NCBI GenBank assembly: GCA_018398585.1
Contig: JAGTTD010000021.1
Coordinates: 1,014,501-1,078,500 of the forward strand
Source: Simmondsia chinensis
Taxonomy: Eukaryota; Streptophyta; Magnoliopsida; Caryophyllales; Simmondsiaceae
Length of the DNA stretch: 64,000 bases
Direction of reading: 5' to 3'
Shown piece after piece: positions 52,231 through 63,860 of this stretch. Numbering within the stretch: the stretch's first letter is position 1; every line of letters starts with the position of its first letter. A program made the position numbers and the translations under genes. The notes under the pieces were generated by a model. It had not been told where the DNA came from and did not search any database. It saw nothing but the letters and a program-made list of their open reading frames with translations.

Positions 52231-52662
52231 CTATATTTGTGTAACATCAGGTATCTCAACCTGAACTGAATCACTATCAATGGAGGGTGAGTGTGGCGGA
52301 TTTAGTAGAGCAGACTCATCAAAGGTAACATTTCTACTAGTCAGAAACTTCTGAGCACTGGGATCCCACGGTCTATATCCCTTCACACCTGACGAATAAC
52401 CAAGAAAGATGCATTTATTGGCCCTAGGCTTCTGCTTTTCATCATTAACATAAGTATATGTAGGACAATCAAATACTTTAATTTGAGAATAATTAGAAGT
52501 AGAACCAGACCATACCTCTTCAGGTGTCTTCATCTGCAATGAAGAATGCGGTGTCTTGTTCACAAGATAGCAAGCCATGCTAACTGCTTCTGCCCACCAT
52601 TCTCTTTTCAAGCCTGCATTTGAAAGCATACATCGAGCCTTCTCAAGTAACTTCCTATTCAA
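52231..52662 (-). pseudogene. Copia 2 integrase C-terminal part
   Basis: NRKLLEKARCMLSNAGLKRE, WWAEAVSMACYLVNKTPHSS, VWSGSTSNYSQIKVFDCPTY, KCIFLGYSSGVKGYRPWDP and FDESALL. Upstream bases read GRPQQN in frame, so the catalytic E region is degraded but recognisable. Confidence 0.92.
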
Positions 52663-52843
52663 TCTTTTAGCTACTTCATTTTGCTGAGGTCGACCTGTAC
52701 ATGTCCTGTGTCTGACTATACCCTGATCTTTACAAAATCAAGTGAAGTCACCTTCAACAAACTCAAGACTATTATCAGTCTCCAACCTCTTTATCAGCCT
52801 CCCTGTTTGTTTTTCAAGCAGAATCTTCCATTTCTTGAAGACA

Positions 52844-53470
52844 TCATACACTTCGTTTTTTTGTTTCAGAAAATAGACCCAAAACTTTATGTGAATAATC
52901 ATCAGTAAACGTTAGAAGATACCTGGACCCACCTTTAGAAGCCACTCTGGAAGGTCCCCACAGATTAGATTGTATATAATCTAACGTTCCCTTTGTCTGA
53001 TGCACTGCTGACTTGAAGCTAACTCTTTTCTGCTTCCCGTACACACAGTGCTCACAGAATTCCATCAGTCCTGTTGACTGACCACAAAGCAGTCCCCTTT
53101 TACTCAACTCAGACAATGCCTTATCACCAATGTGACCCATTCTCATGTGCCACAGTCTCGTGATCTCTGCATCTGTCATAGTAAATGTGGAAACAGCAAC
53201 TGAACCTATCACGGTAGTACCTGCAAGCTCATACAAAGTACCTACCATATTCCCTTTCATCACAACTAAAGCATCCTTACTAACCCGCATGACTCCATCT
53301 TTAGTAGTGTACTTGTACCCACTAGACTCAAGGGTACCTAGAGAAATCAAGTTTTTCTTCAACTCCGGGACGTGACGTACATCACTCAAAGTTCTAATAG
53401 CCCCATCAAATTTTCTCACACGAATTGTCCCAATCCCCACTACCTTACAAGCAGGATCGTTACCCATCAA
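52844..53470 (-). pseudogene. Copia 2 protease end, GAG-pre-integrase and integrase N-terminus
   Basis: KVVGIGTIRVRKFDGAIRTL, VRHVPELKKNLISLGTLESS, LWHMRMGHIGDKALSELSKR, FCEHCVYGKQKRVSFKSAVH and LTFTDDYSH. Just upstream, around 53500-53560, the frame reads MDSGCSYHVSPNKD then TAG: the protease DSG active site is present but followed by a stop. Confidence 0.92.
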
Positions 53471-53554
53471 GACAACTCCACCCTGTATAGACTTATACGT
53501 GGAAAACTAGTCTTTATTTGGACTAACATGATATGAACAACCTGAATCCATGAC

Positions 53555-54427
53555 TCACTTATCCTTGGACCTGGACTGAGAATTAGCGACTAATAGAAAC
53601 TCCCTTTCACTATCATCCTCTACAACACTAGCCTCAGCGGACTTATCTTTGCCCTGGTCACCCCTGTCACCCTCTTTCAATTTATTTCTATATTTGTAAT
53701 AGTCTTTATTTATGTGTCCTTTCTTGTGACAGTAATGGAAGGACATGTTCTTATGTCTAGATTTAGACCTAGACTTTTTTCCACCATTAGATCCCCTATG
53801 TTCTGATCTACCTCTCACATGCAAACCACTACCTGAGTCATTCATCGAGTCAGATAACTCTCTATCTACCCGTTCTTTACTCACAAGGTTTCTTTTCACC
53901 TCATCAACAGTAATGGTTGGCCTCCCCCCGTATATCATGCTTTCTACGAAGCCCTTATACGAATTAGAGAGCGATCACAGTAACAACATAGCTTGATCCT
54001 CATTTTTAGGGATATCATCTAATTCCTTTAACTCTTGTATAATAAAGGTAAACTCGATAAGATGGTTTTTAAGAGATGTACCTTCTGTCATACGGAAAGT
54101 GAATAACCGACGCTTCACTGCGAGTTTGTTGGAGACTGACTTGTGGCAAAACATGTCTAGTAATTTCTCCCATAACTCCTTTGCAATTTCCATCTCCAAG
54201 ACCTCTGATAGAACATCATCAGCTAAACACATCTGTATCGCCGTGAGAGCCTTATCATCCATCTCTTCCCACTGTGCCTCAGTCATAGTCTCGGGTTTCT
54301 TCTCTTTCCTCTTCAGTGCTTTCTTCAAGCCATTCCGAGTCAAGAGTCCTTTCACATGAACTTGCCATAAGCTGAAGCTTCCTTGACCTCCGAACTTCTC
54401 TACCTCGGTCTTAACACCTGATGCCAT
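53555..54427 (-). pseudogene. Copia 2 gag
   Basis: ATG at 54427: MASGVKTEVEKFGGQGSFSL, WQVHVKGLLTRNGLKKALKR, CLADDVLSEVLEMEIAKELW. An in-frame TGA at about 53975 breaks MLLL from SLSNSYKGF. The zinc knuckle reads FHYCHKKGHINKDYYK, with two of its three Cys changed. Confidence 0.9.
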
Positions 54428-54463
54428 TGTACCAATTCGAATAACCAGGCTCTGATACCAATT

Positions 54464-54928
54464 TGTGCGGAAATAACAAATTCTCCCGGTATGCAATCGA
54501 ATTAAATACCATGACAATGTGAGAAGTAAATTGACTCAAAGAGAAAAGAAAAAAATGACACAATGATTTACGTGGAAACCCCTTTACAATCGAAAGGGGA
54601 GAAAACCACGGGCGAAGATTGGAGCTTTTATTATTGAATCGAAAATAAGAATTACAATCACTCCTTCTCTCTCTCTCTCTTTTTAGTTTGGCGGCGCCGC
54701 TGGGAAATACCTCACGAAAATTGAATTGTTATGACGTAAACCCTACGTCCATGTATATAGCCCCGTGAAAACGCGGTTCCCGAGGGGGTCCCGATCGATC
54801 GGTTGGCTTACTGCTGCCGTCCTTCTTTTACGTAACTTTCCCGATCGATCGAGCTTCACCCGATCGATCGGCCTCCTCACGGCATCCCTACTTAAAATAC
54901 CAAGAAAGTTTGAGATGTTTTCCTAACA
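54464..54928 (-). repeat. 5' LTR of copia element 2
   Basis: Plus strand tgtgcggaaataac to ttttcctaaca. Preceded on the plus strand by the complement of the Met-tRNA primer site (ggctctgatacca). Confidence 0.92.
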
Positions 54929-54933
54929 AATAA

Positions 54934-55768
54934 TAATGTTAGTCACAGATAACAGACATAATATATAGTAAATGATAGAGTACAATCAATAATTTGAGAG
55001 TTAAACTGGCAAATTTAGCAAAATATAGAATATGCTCAATTTCATGGAATTGTGTTTTAACTAAGAGTTATACGTTTCTATATTAACTTTCACGACCTAT
55101 ATTCAAAAGGATCTAGCTTGATTGATTCAAAACCCGAGATGAATCGACCCTAAAAAATTGACCCAATTCGAATGACTCAACCTAAAAGGCATATGACCCA
55201 ACATGACTCTTTGTTGAAATCTTGCAAAATTTTTGCAGAAAAAGTTGACATAATACACCATTCCAACCATACATACGTGCCAATCCACATTTTTGACAAA
55301 AAAAAAAAAGAGTCAATGTAATTTGGATAAAAACTCATTGAATTTCAAAGAAAGATACTTAGAAAAATTTACCATATTTTGGCAGAAAGTTCCTGTATAT
55401 ATCTGAGATTCTGTGACATGCCAACATTTTCTGACAAAAATTTATCAAAATTTCAATAGTGGTATCTTGATGATAAAACTTTTAAATTTTAAAGTTGATA
55501 TTTCTTATTCCTGTACGTTATGCTTTTCTATTTTGTAGTAAAGTTATGTTGTGACTAAGCCCACCCTCAACTAAAATTTTAGATCCGCTACTGATAGAAA
55601 ATAACTTATCTATTCTCCTAATTAAGTACTAATTTCTTCGCTTTTAACTAACTATCCTGGCAACCAAACACTTTGTACCTATTTTTTGAGAAGTTGAAAC
55701 ATGAATTAAATTCTTATATTTTTTTTAAAATAAAATGATGTTAAAACGGTGAGGTAAGAAGACAAGAT
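54934..55768. other. Spacer with degraded repeat words
   Basis: Contains a cgggtt/gaccca-rich patch (55125-55215), and near 55555-55595 a hAT-like end (agatccgctactg). No gene. Confidence 0.35.
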
Positions 55769-55841
55769 GGGGATGTAGCTCAAACGATAGAGCGCTCGCT
55801 TTGCATGCGAGAGGTACGGGGTTCGATACCCCGCATCTCCA
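55769..55841 (+). tRNA. tRNA-Ala (TGC)
   Basis: A 73-bp cloverleaf: acceptor ggggatg pairs with catctcc, anticodon stem ctcgc/gcgag with loop tttgcat, T arm cggggttcgataccccg, discriminator A at 55841, and a T run after it as pol III terminator. The anticodon TGC is at 55802-55804. The D loop (ctcaaacgatagagc) departs from the usual ctcagatggtagagc at three sites, including the second conserved G. It lies about 290 bp upstream of the predicted first splice donor of the ferredoxin gene. Confidence 0.93.
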
Positions 55842-55899
55842 TTTTTCTCCCCTTTTTTTATGCATCATTTTTTTAGGCGGTCTAATCCATCAAACGACG

Positions 55900-56060
55900 T
55901 CGCATCGTTCTTTCTCTGCAAGCAAAAGCTCGGTTTCACTTTGAACGTAGTAGCTGTTCTTCGAGCCGTCAAAGCACCATTCGTTCTTTCTCTCTCTTGC
56001 CTGCTTAGAGAGAGAGAGAGAGAAGGGTCAGCTATTGGAGCAAGTAAAGGCGAATCAATC
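55900..56060 (+). other. Probable 5' UTR exon of the ferredoxin gene
   Basis: A TC/GA-rich leader ends in a good donor (cgaatcaatc then gtgagt at 56061). The matching acceptor atcttccag at 58451 lies 30 bp before the ATG at 58482. Transcript start is unknown. Inferred from splice signals. Confidence 0.5.
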
Positions 56061-56130
56061 GTGAGTAAAATTTACTGTAGCTTCACAAGATTGCGTACAA
56101 AATGTTAATGGAATTTGATTATTTCATGGG

Positions 56131-56217
56131 TTATTTAAAACAAAGGTCCATGTACTTTGTTCATTGTGTTAATTTAGTTTTTATACTTTGAATTTTGTCA
56201 AATTTAGTGGTATTTAA
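56131..56217. mobile_element. MITE 'aatttagtcc' family, 5' fragment
   Basis: gggttatttaaaacaaaggt, then ccatgtactttgttcattgt and gttaatttag. Only one end remains. Confidence 0.65.
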
Positions 56218-56442
56218 TGTGCCTTTTGAAGATTGAATAGAAAGTTGTTGATTGAATTGAATTTGGTTATTTCAATGTGTTTTTTTCAGACTGATTAGTG
56301 TTACGATTGCCTTTTGTGTTCGATTTGTTGATTTCTGATGCCTTTACTGTGTTTTCGATTCATTTTGTGAGGATCAAATGTAATTTTGCGATTGGTAATA
56401 TGTCCTGCACGCTAAGTGTTTGTTTAATGCCCCAATGAACTA

Positions 56443-56867
56443 AAAAAAAAAAAAAAAAGCAGTCCCAGTGCCACAAGGGCTCCCGCACAAAGCAGGGTCG
56501 GGGGTGGATGTACGCAGCCTTCCTCCTTCCGGGTGGAAGAGAGGCTGTTTCTGACGACCCCCATCGTGAAGATCGCGTCGTCACGAGAACATGGTAGAAA
56601 CCATGGAAGGCACAAAGCATCAGCTTAGATCACCGCGTTAAACTAGCAGTATAAAATATACCCCACAGAAGATAACTACAAGGCATATAGTAAAGCAAAT
56701 AGTACATGGCCAATAATAGACGAATAATCGGGAAGCAACTAAACAACAGATAAGTGCACTACCTGGGGTTATGACTGTCTAGAAATCTTAAACTACCAGT
56801 CATTCGCCGCATTATTCTACGTTACCATATCCGCTACCCCTATGCTAGCCTTCCATCGTGCTTTATC
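56443..56867 (-). mobile_element. RTE LINE 3' end, copy C17, with exact target duplication
   Basis: Flanked by tgccccaatgaacta (56428-56442 and 56868-56882), an exact 15-bp repeat. Plus strand: A-run, cagtgccacaagggctcccg, ggtggatgtacgcagcctt, then 3' UTR ending ctatgctagccttccatcgt and gctttatc. The minus-strand tail is T-rich instead of (TTG)n. Confidence 0.88.
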
Positions 56868-57154
56868 TGCCCCAATGAACTATATGATTTATTATATATA
56901 ATATGTGCTTAATTTTGCGGTTTAACTATTCTTTTACTTTTTTATTTTTTGCTTTTGTTGTTCATTAACTGTACTTTTTCAAACAGGTTAATTTCTGATG
57001 ATCTTATTATATGTTCGATCCCTTTTGGAAGATTTAAATCCAATTATGTGCTCAAAAATTGGAGCTTTTTGATTTGGGTTCTCGAGTAATGTATTAATTT
57101 GTCCTGCCTACCAAGTGTTTGATTTAATGCGCAACTGAACTGTGGTGTTATGGT

Positions 57155-57365
57155 TTAAAATTATTTACATGCTTTGACCAAGCGGTTTAAGTTGTTTGGA
57201 TAGTTGGTTCTTTGGCATGGTATTGGAGTCTTTCAGTTGAAGTCACAATAGCCTTGTTCTTTGTATCAATATATTTCAAGCACAAAATTTGACGCGAGCA
57301 TGTCCAAGCCTATGGGCATTGAGGGGTGTGTTAAAATATAAAATCATTCGCGAGCCTTTTTCTAT
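57155..57365 (+). mobile_element. Degraded TRIM-like element
   Basis: ggatagttggttctttggca then tggtattggagtc resembles the LTR end plus primer site of the element at 58655-58942. Within the leader intron. Confidence 0.4.
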
Positions 57366-57539
57366 TTGACACATGGATTTGGAATTAGAGTTGGACTATT
57401 GAATTGCAATCCTAATTCCAATTATGAGGGAATTAAAATAACATTGTTTGGCTAGTCAAAAGAATTGGAAGTTGGAATTTTGATTACATAACTAATCATC
57501 TCGAGTTTTATGTCTATCAAGGTAGATCATTCCAGATTT

Positions 57540-58140
57540 CAGGTCAACTAGAGGGTCGGGTTTCAATTAGATTGAATTTATTTCGGGTTTGAGTAATTCT
57601 GAGTTTCGGGTTGAGTTTTAGTTGGGTCGAATCATATTGTGATTAAATCATGATTTTGGGTTAATTAGACGAGGTATTTTTAGGTTTCCGGTTAGAAGGG
57701 TCGGGTTTGTTTGAGTTGTGCGGGGTGATTGAGGACTCGAGACATCTTGGTTTGAGCTCAATCAGGTTGTCTCATTTCCTGTTCTTATTACTTGGGCTGG
57801 GTCAAATTTTGGTTAGTCTAAGTTGTGTTACATGACTTTTAATTTTAGTCATCTCTAGATTGTAGGTTAATTAGATTGGTTATCTTGGGTTTTGGATAAG
57901 CTTGGTTGGGCCCGTTTAAGTCAGGCTCCAGTTAGCGAGGTCATTTCAGGTTTTAATCATCTCGGAGTTTAGGTTTATCCATTTGGGTATTTCCAACTGA
58001 GTTATATCGGGTTAGTTCAATTCTTATTCCAGTCATTCAAGCAGGATTATTTTGAGTTTCGAGTCAAATTTAGGTTGGGTCGAGTGTTTCGATTTCAAGT
58101 TATATTTGGTTTCGGGTTGATTGAGTTGGATCATTTTGAA
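57540..58140. repeat. Imperfect GGGTC/CGGGTT-rich repeat
   Basis: Many irregular repeats of tcgggtt, ggtcggg and tcgagt words over 600 bp, within the leader intron. Probably a non-autonomous DNA transposon interior. No ends resolved. Confidence 0.45.
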
Positions 58141-58481
58141 TTTTGAGTCAATAGAGTTATTATGGAATTACAACTCCTTTCCCCTACCTGAAGGAATTGG
58201 AATACATGATTTGCAGTTAAAACCCAGTTGCATGAAATTAGGAAATGGAATCGTAATTCCAATAGAATGAAATTGGAATTATGAACCCTAATTTCGATCT
58301 CAGCTCCAATTCCAGGAACCAATGCTATGCAGCAAAGAGCACCTAAGTTGACTCCTTGATATTTGGTTAACTATATGATATTATAGGCATTAGTTATCTG
58401 GTTTTTCGTTTCACTTATGCTATTCATTTACTGTTCTTTCATATCTTCCAGGTTTGTGGGCATTGGTGATTTGGGAAGACT

Positions 58482-61400
58482 ATGGTAGTTTCTAGAGTAG
58501 CGAAAATTGGAGCTCTGGTTATCAAGAACTTGAAGAAAGGTTTGTTTTTGGCTTTCACTTTCTCATTCCCCTTAGCTTCTAGGATTTTTTGTCTCATGTA
58601 TCAGCTATGTGGTCATTGTTTAGAAATTTGTTATTTATTTTTTTTTTTTTTGATAATGTGTAGAACTATACCTTAGCCTTCACCTATCAGCTTAAATTTT
58701 TGAGACAGTTGGCTCAATGACATGGTATTAGAGCTCTATTGCCCAAAAGGTCCGAGTTCAAATCCAAATAGCGCCTACTTTAAATATCAGCATAAATTAA
58801 GCACAAGGCATGAGGTGGACCTGTACAATATTCATGCTTTAAGTCCAATGGGAATTCTCATAAGGAGACATATTAGAGTATTAAATCATCCATGGGCCTT
58901 CGCCCATTAGTTTAAACTTTTGGGATAGTTAGTTCCTTGATAGATAATCGGGGTGTCCAGGTCGTCTTGTACATGTTGGTTGATCCCGTTGTTGAATACA
59001 TTGATCAGTCGGAAGTTTCACTACCTTCAACGAGGTAAGCTGGGGGCAAGCGAGTAGCCTTAGGAAATTGTTGGTCCCCAACGGCAGAATTCGAACAAAC
59101 CCTGAAACTTTATGTTGCACCGAGTTCAAGTGCCCTACCACGGGAGCTAAACTCCTATGGGTTATGTTGATATCAATATCTTCATTCTATGAGAAATTAT
59201 GACTTAGCTACCCGGAGGTTTAAATATTTATCATTTAGGTAATCTATATCAAAATTCATAGATTACAATAATATATATTGATCTAAGCTACTAATATATA
59301 TTGACAAAGCTAAGTGTCATATTCTTGAACCTTAATCCTCAATTTAGTTTGGTTCTTGGTCTAAGTTTAGAGTGATGACCATCTTTAACACATTAATACC
59401 AGTTTAGACCAAAACTCAGATTCGACTGGCTAATTTGTTCGTTCTAATCTTGAGTTTGATTTTGGACATCCACCGGTGTTTTGTTTGTTTAGGTCTTGTT
59501 TAAATCAATAGCACTTTGACTTTGGGGCACGGACTTTAAAGGCAGACCCAAAATTCAGAATTTCGCAAGATAAATCTATGATATACCAAATTCAACTCAT
59601 ATGAAATATTGACTTTCCACCATTTTACAAAGGAACAGTCCTTCCAATGAGTGGAAAACATTTTTCTCTACAAATTATTTTTCGTTCGATAGTCGTGCCA
59701 AACAAAGGGGAAAAAAAGGAAAGAGGGAAAACAAGTTCTTGCAGTTAGAATCATCTTTTCCCTCTTCCAAATGGAGCCTAGGAGGAAGTTAGCTTCTTTT
59801 CCAAGGAGAATGATTTTTTTTTTGTTTAAATCATTGTTGCTAGTCATTTATGTAAACACATGATTAGGTTGTTGTGTCAATCAAATGTTGGCATCACAAA
59901 CCCTGAGGGGTTGGCTTAAGTTGTAAGATAGTTGGACTTGGGCCTCGTGAAACATTTGGTTTAGAGTTCAAATCCTCGATTTAGTGAAAACCTTTTGACC
60001 CACTGTTCTTGTGGTTCCATCTTACCTTGTTGGATGTAGGGGAGCTTTCGAGTAGATGGTGCGTGCAACTTGCAACCCATGATTATTTGAGGTGCATGTA
60101 AGTTGTCATGGACAACGGGTGTAAACAAGCCGAGTCTAGCCTATCCCCCTCCTGTTGAAACTCGAGCTCTTATTCAAGCCGGAGCTTTCGAACCTTTGTT
60201 CAAGCTTGGCTCGACAAACTTTTAATGTGTTCGATATTGGGCTCGAGTTGGCTTGTTACCTAATCGAGCTGAGTCAAGCTCATTATCAAGCCTAATTAAG
60301 CTTATAACTGAGCTGAGCTTGCTCTTGAGTAGAGTTTGCAATTGAGCTAAGCTACTCAAGTTACCATCGAGTTGTCATCGAACCATTTTTGAGCTAATAT
60401 TGAATGTTTACGAGCTCTTAAGGAGCCCTTGATGAGCTTTTAATGAGCTCTTATTGATCCCTTATCAAGCCCTTATTAAAAATTCATGAACGTTAACGAG
60501 CCGAGCACCCCCTTGCTCGAATTCAGCTTGGTAAGCTTATTGAGCCTGCTCGAATTCGACTCGATAAGCTATTGAGCCTCTGTAACAAACACGAAGGAGC
60601 CGTAATCTATTTCGAACACGAGTAATTCATCAAATGTTCGGTTCATTTATGGACAAACTAGTTACTCAAAACCAAAAAAACAAAAAAAAAAAAAAAAAAA
60701 AAACTTTCTGGCTCATGACTACTTATGCTACTTCATCAAATTATCTCGTGTCAGCTGTATGTGTTATTATGAAAGCTGTGAAAGCTGTTGGAATTATTTT
60801 AGTATTCTGCTAATTGGACATCCAGCGTTTCTATTTGTCAGGTCAGTTTGCAAATGTAAGTAGACCCATTCATTTTCACGTGCCGTCCAATCGGATACAA
60901 TCTTTCCCACATGCTCCTATGATACCAGTTAAGTAACTGAATACAAATTACCTACCTTTGATTTCTCTGCAATTTCCCATGTTTATGTGTATGTCGCTAT
61001 GCGTGACAAGTGACAAACTGCGGTTATAACACGATCTATGTTTTCATTCAGAGGCATCGCTATTTTTGTAATGCAGCTGCTGACGAGGAAACCAAGGAAG
61101 GCAGCAATGAGGAGCAAAAGTAAGCATTGATCTATCTCCCAACTTGACCCAATCTGACATCTTCGTGTTTTTATCCTTTTGGGAATCATTTGATATTTCT
61201 GTTGATTTTTTTTGTCGGCGAAAGAAATTTCAATAGAAATAATGTACAAATATTTAAAGATAAATATCCTCAAGAACACAACCAAGGAATAGCAAAAAAC
61301 CAAAACTAATAATATAAAGCCCTCTACTCCGTCCAAAGATCTCAGTTTGAAGAGCTCCTAAAAATATCATCTAATGAACGTAAAAAATGCAATAAAACTG

Positions 61401-63329
61401 TAAATATAAAAGATAAATGAAGATGGGCGTAAAAATCTAAGTGTTGATTGCTAAATGTGACCTTAGTATATGATTTTCTATTGTTGGATTGAATTATTCT
61501 TTGTCGGGTCTGGTTGGGTTTTGGTACCACAGATCAGGTCAAACGTCGATCAGAGATTCGGAATCTGGTTGAATTCTCGTCCTGAAGTATGATCCTCCGA
61601 TTGGGACTATCCATTGTAGTAATCATGACTTTGAATTTGTAGTCTCGTGATCATCTGCTGCCATCATTATAATTACTTCAACTTCAAATCAATACCAAAT
61701 TCTCAGGTTGGGGGTCCTTGAATATAGCCTCTCTTAAGGGTAACACCTTGAAGGGGTAAGGCTGCGTACATCCTTCCCCCTAGACTCTGCATATGCGGGA
61801 GCCCTTAGGCACTGGGTCGGTTGTTGTTGTTGTCGCCAAATCAATACCAAAATTAATATTAGAAAATACCCGAGTCTGACTTCTGAACACATACCTGTAT
61901 CCGACTATGATATTTGAGTCTCAGTCACGTAAGCCATAATCCGGTGTTTAGGTTTGTTACTGTACTTACATGTACCGGTGCTATAATGTTGCAGAATAAA
62001 TGTAACATTTGTTGAGAAAGACGGAACGGAGCAGCAGATAAAAGTTCCAGTTGGATTGTCCATGTTGGAAGCTGCTCATCTGCATGATATTGAGCTTGAA
62101 GGCAAGTTTTCTACTGCTCTTTGTTAAATTGTTTCTTTAGAAAATCTCTCTTTTCTCCTTTCTGTCCCTTGCATGGAATGAAATAGATCATTACGTGACA
62201 GATTTTGAGCTAGCCATTATGTTATTGGTTGCTTGCTAACTGTACTTTTGGAATATCATCCACAATGCATATATATGTTGTATTATGTTTACTAAAATAT
62301 ATTCATAAACTATATATATGTTGATAGCTATCAAAACGATATAAAGATTAGCAATTGTATTGCTATTAATTCTAACTTTGCACACATGAGGCTTTGAGAT
62401 AACTTATGTTTCCTAAAAAACCCATAGCAACCGCTGCCCCATTATTTGACATTCACAATGCACTGTTTCTTCGAAACTGCAGTGATGAGCGTTATGTGAC
62501 GCTGAACCGTGATTTAATTCATCTTACTCTATATATGCTGCTATACTGCAAATCATAAAATATGTTATGTGTAATGTTTGATTGTGTTTGATGTAATTAT
62601 AGGAGCATGCGAGGGGTCCTGTGCGTGTTCCACATGTCATGTGATTGTCATGGTAAGTTAATAATTTGAATACAAACATCGTCATCTCTGTGTTACGTTC
62701 CCAAATTATTGGATTTTATGAATATCGCCATTAGTGGCGGAGCCACATACAAGTGAAAGTGGGCTATTGCCCACACTAGAGTACTAAAATACGTTTAACA
62801 CAAGAGATAAGTGCCATATTCCATATAGAAAAATAATAATTTTTATTATAGTTGACTCCACCCTTACAGAAAAATAATAATTCCTAGTCTAATTGACTAC
62901 ACCAGCTTCAGGTCTTAGCTCCGCCACTAATCGCCATCTTCTTAAGGTTTGATTATTTGGATATTTTCGTTGTTTGACTCATCGTCTTATCTTTAGGATT
63001 TTGATTTACTATCTTTTAGGATTTGATTGTTAGGTCTTGCATATCTATAAATAAGGGAGTCAAATGTATTCTAAATGCATGATCAATTAATGAAGGTTTA
63101 CCTAATTTTATCATAGTTAAACTTCAATTAGCTTAGTTAGATTTAGTTACTTAACATTGCTATCGGAGCTTGAGAATGATTTTCCAATTTTTCTGGAAGA
63201 AACGGTTTTTTTTCATTCTCTCCTTTTCCCTTTTTCCCACTATTGGTAATTGAGAGATGCATTTTCCATGTTTTCCGCATTTTTTGAATTATTTCGGATT
63301 TTCCAACCCCCCCCCCCCCCCCCCAAACC

Positions 63330-63360
<31 letters not shown>

Positions 63361-63522
63361 ACCCACTTGGAGAAATGAAGATGAAATGGGGGAGATAAAC
63401 TTTGAGCTACCTTGGTGATGCATGAGACTCTTTGGGCAGGATGTCGACTACTACAACAAACTATCCGACCCGAGTGATGAAGAGAACGACATGTTGGACC
63501 TTGCGTTTGGGCTTACGGAAAC
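58482..63522 (+). CDS. MFDX: Mitochondrial adrenodoxin-type [2Fe-2S] ferredoxin, 3' end outside window
   Basis: Exons 58482-58539, 60842-60855 (14 nt, inferred), 61052-61119, 61995-62101, 62603-62652, 63440-63522; phases agree and give 127 residues plus a partial codon. The N-terminus (MVVSRVAKIGALVIKNLKKG) is basic and lacks acidic residues, like a mitochondrial presequence. INVTFVEKDG and VPVGLSMLEAAHLHDIELEG lead to the cluster motif ACEGSCACSTCHVIVM with C85-X5-C91-X2-C94, plus an extra C89. Then DVDYYNKLSDPSDEENDMLD and LAFGLTE. The fourth cluster Cys is expected in the next exon, beyond 64000. The protein passes electrons from ferredoxin reductase in the matrix, for Fe-S cluster and biotin synthesis. 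Intron 4 has a GC donor. Confidence 0.92.
58655..58942 (+). mobile_element. TRIM-like element in intron 1 of the ferredoxin gene
   Basis: First repeat end (cagcttaaatttttgagaca then gttggctcaatga) is followed by catggtattagagctc, a primer-site-like motif. The second repeat (attagtttaaacttttggga then tagttagttccttga) lies at about 58864-58941. The centre is non-coding. Related to the element at 343-640. Confidence 0.6.
58943..59162. mobile_element. Probable tRNA-derived SINE
   Basis: Contains ggtgtccaggtcgtcttgta and, on the other strand, box-B-like gttcgaattctgcc with ggtagggcacttg. A related block is at 63645-63860 (gtgttcgagctgcttttgta). Ends are uncertain. Confidence 0.45.
59895..60109 (+). 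mobile_element. Possible tRNA-derived SINE
   Basis: Box-A-like ttggcttaagttg near 59913 and box-B-like gagttcaaatcct near 59964 are about 40 bp apart. No poly(A) tail or target duplication resolved. Confidence 0.4.
60110..60660. repeat. AGCTCG-rich dispersed repeat, copy 4
   Basis: Starts cgggtgtaaacaagccgagt. Dense in gagctt, cgagct, tcgagc and aagctc. Same type as at 2400, 8515 and 32383. In intron 1 of the ferredoxin gene. Confidence 0.5.
61700..61836 (+). mobile_element. RTE/SINE tail copy C18 with exact target duplication
   Basis: Flanked by caaatcaataccaaa (61685-61699 and 61837-61851), exact 15 bp. tctcaggttgggggtccttg, tcttaagggtaacaccttga, aggggtaaggctgcgtacat, tctgcatatgcgggagccct, aggcactgggtcgg, then (ttg)n. 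Lies in intron 3 of the ferredoxin gene. Confidence 0.9.
62732..62929. mobile_element. 198-bp hAT MITE with exact 8-bp target duplication
   Basis: Ends tagtggcggagc and gctccgccacta are perfect inverted repeats. Exact atcgccat flanks both sides (62724-62731 and 62930-62937). The tip resembles that of the larger hAT at 33470-34782. In intron 5 of the ferredoxin gene. Confidence 0.88.
63307..63358 (+). repeat. Adjacent poly(C) and poly(A) tracts
   Basis: About 18 C, then caaacc, then about 29 A, within intron 5 of the ferredoxin gene. Confidence 0.95.
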
Positions 63523-63644
63523 GTAAGTCTTCCATCTTCCCTTTTGTTCTCTAAATTTCATCTCAAAAGCGGGATTGGGATAAACCCAATATCTGAAATC
63601 CATGTATAAGTCCTGGTGAGGTTACTTTCAAAAAACTGTTTTTG

Positions 63645-63860
63645 GCATGGAATGAAGTAGCCCAGTGGATAATTTGTTTTCCTTTTTGAGTAATTGGGGT
63701 GTTCGAGCTGCTTTTGTAACACCTCGACTAATCCCCAGGTTGTACGTCCGGCTTTCGACATACAATAAGACACTTGGTGCCGAAAGGGCTAGTAGGTGGC
63801 CTTAAGTCAAAATGTCTAATTATTTTGGCAACCTCCTAGATTTAGCGGGGTCTAGGACTT
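63645..63860 (+). mobile_element. Probable tRNA-derived SINE
   Basis: Box-A-like gtagcccagtggataa, then gtgttcgagctgcttttgta and acacctcgactaatccc, a pattern shared with 58943-59162. Tail not resolved. Confidence 0.5.

Larger units (their letters stand above)
49895..54928 (-). mobile_element. Ty1/copia retrotransposon 2, Tork/TNT1-like
   Basis: LTRs at 49895-50399 and 54464-54928, with a matching 5-bp target duplication aataa (49890-49894 and 54929-54933). On the minus strand the primer-binding site tggtatcagagcc follows the 5' LTR (54447-54459), and a purine tract aaggtggagatt precedes the 3' LTR. Order is gag, protease, integrase, RT, RNase H. There are several stops and a deletion between RT and RNase H, so it is complete in outline but inactive. 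Confidence 0.95.

Noticed and set aside
52681..52908. Plus-strand frames across copia element 2
   Set aside because: They are antisense shadows of integrase and gag.
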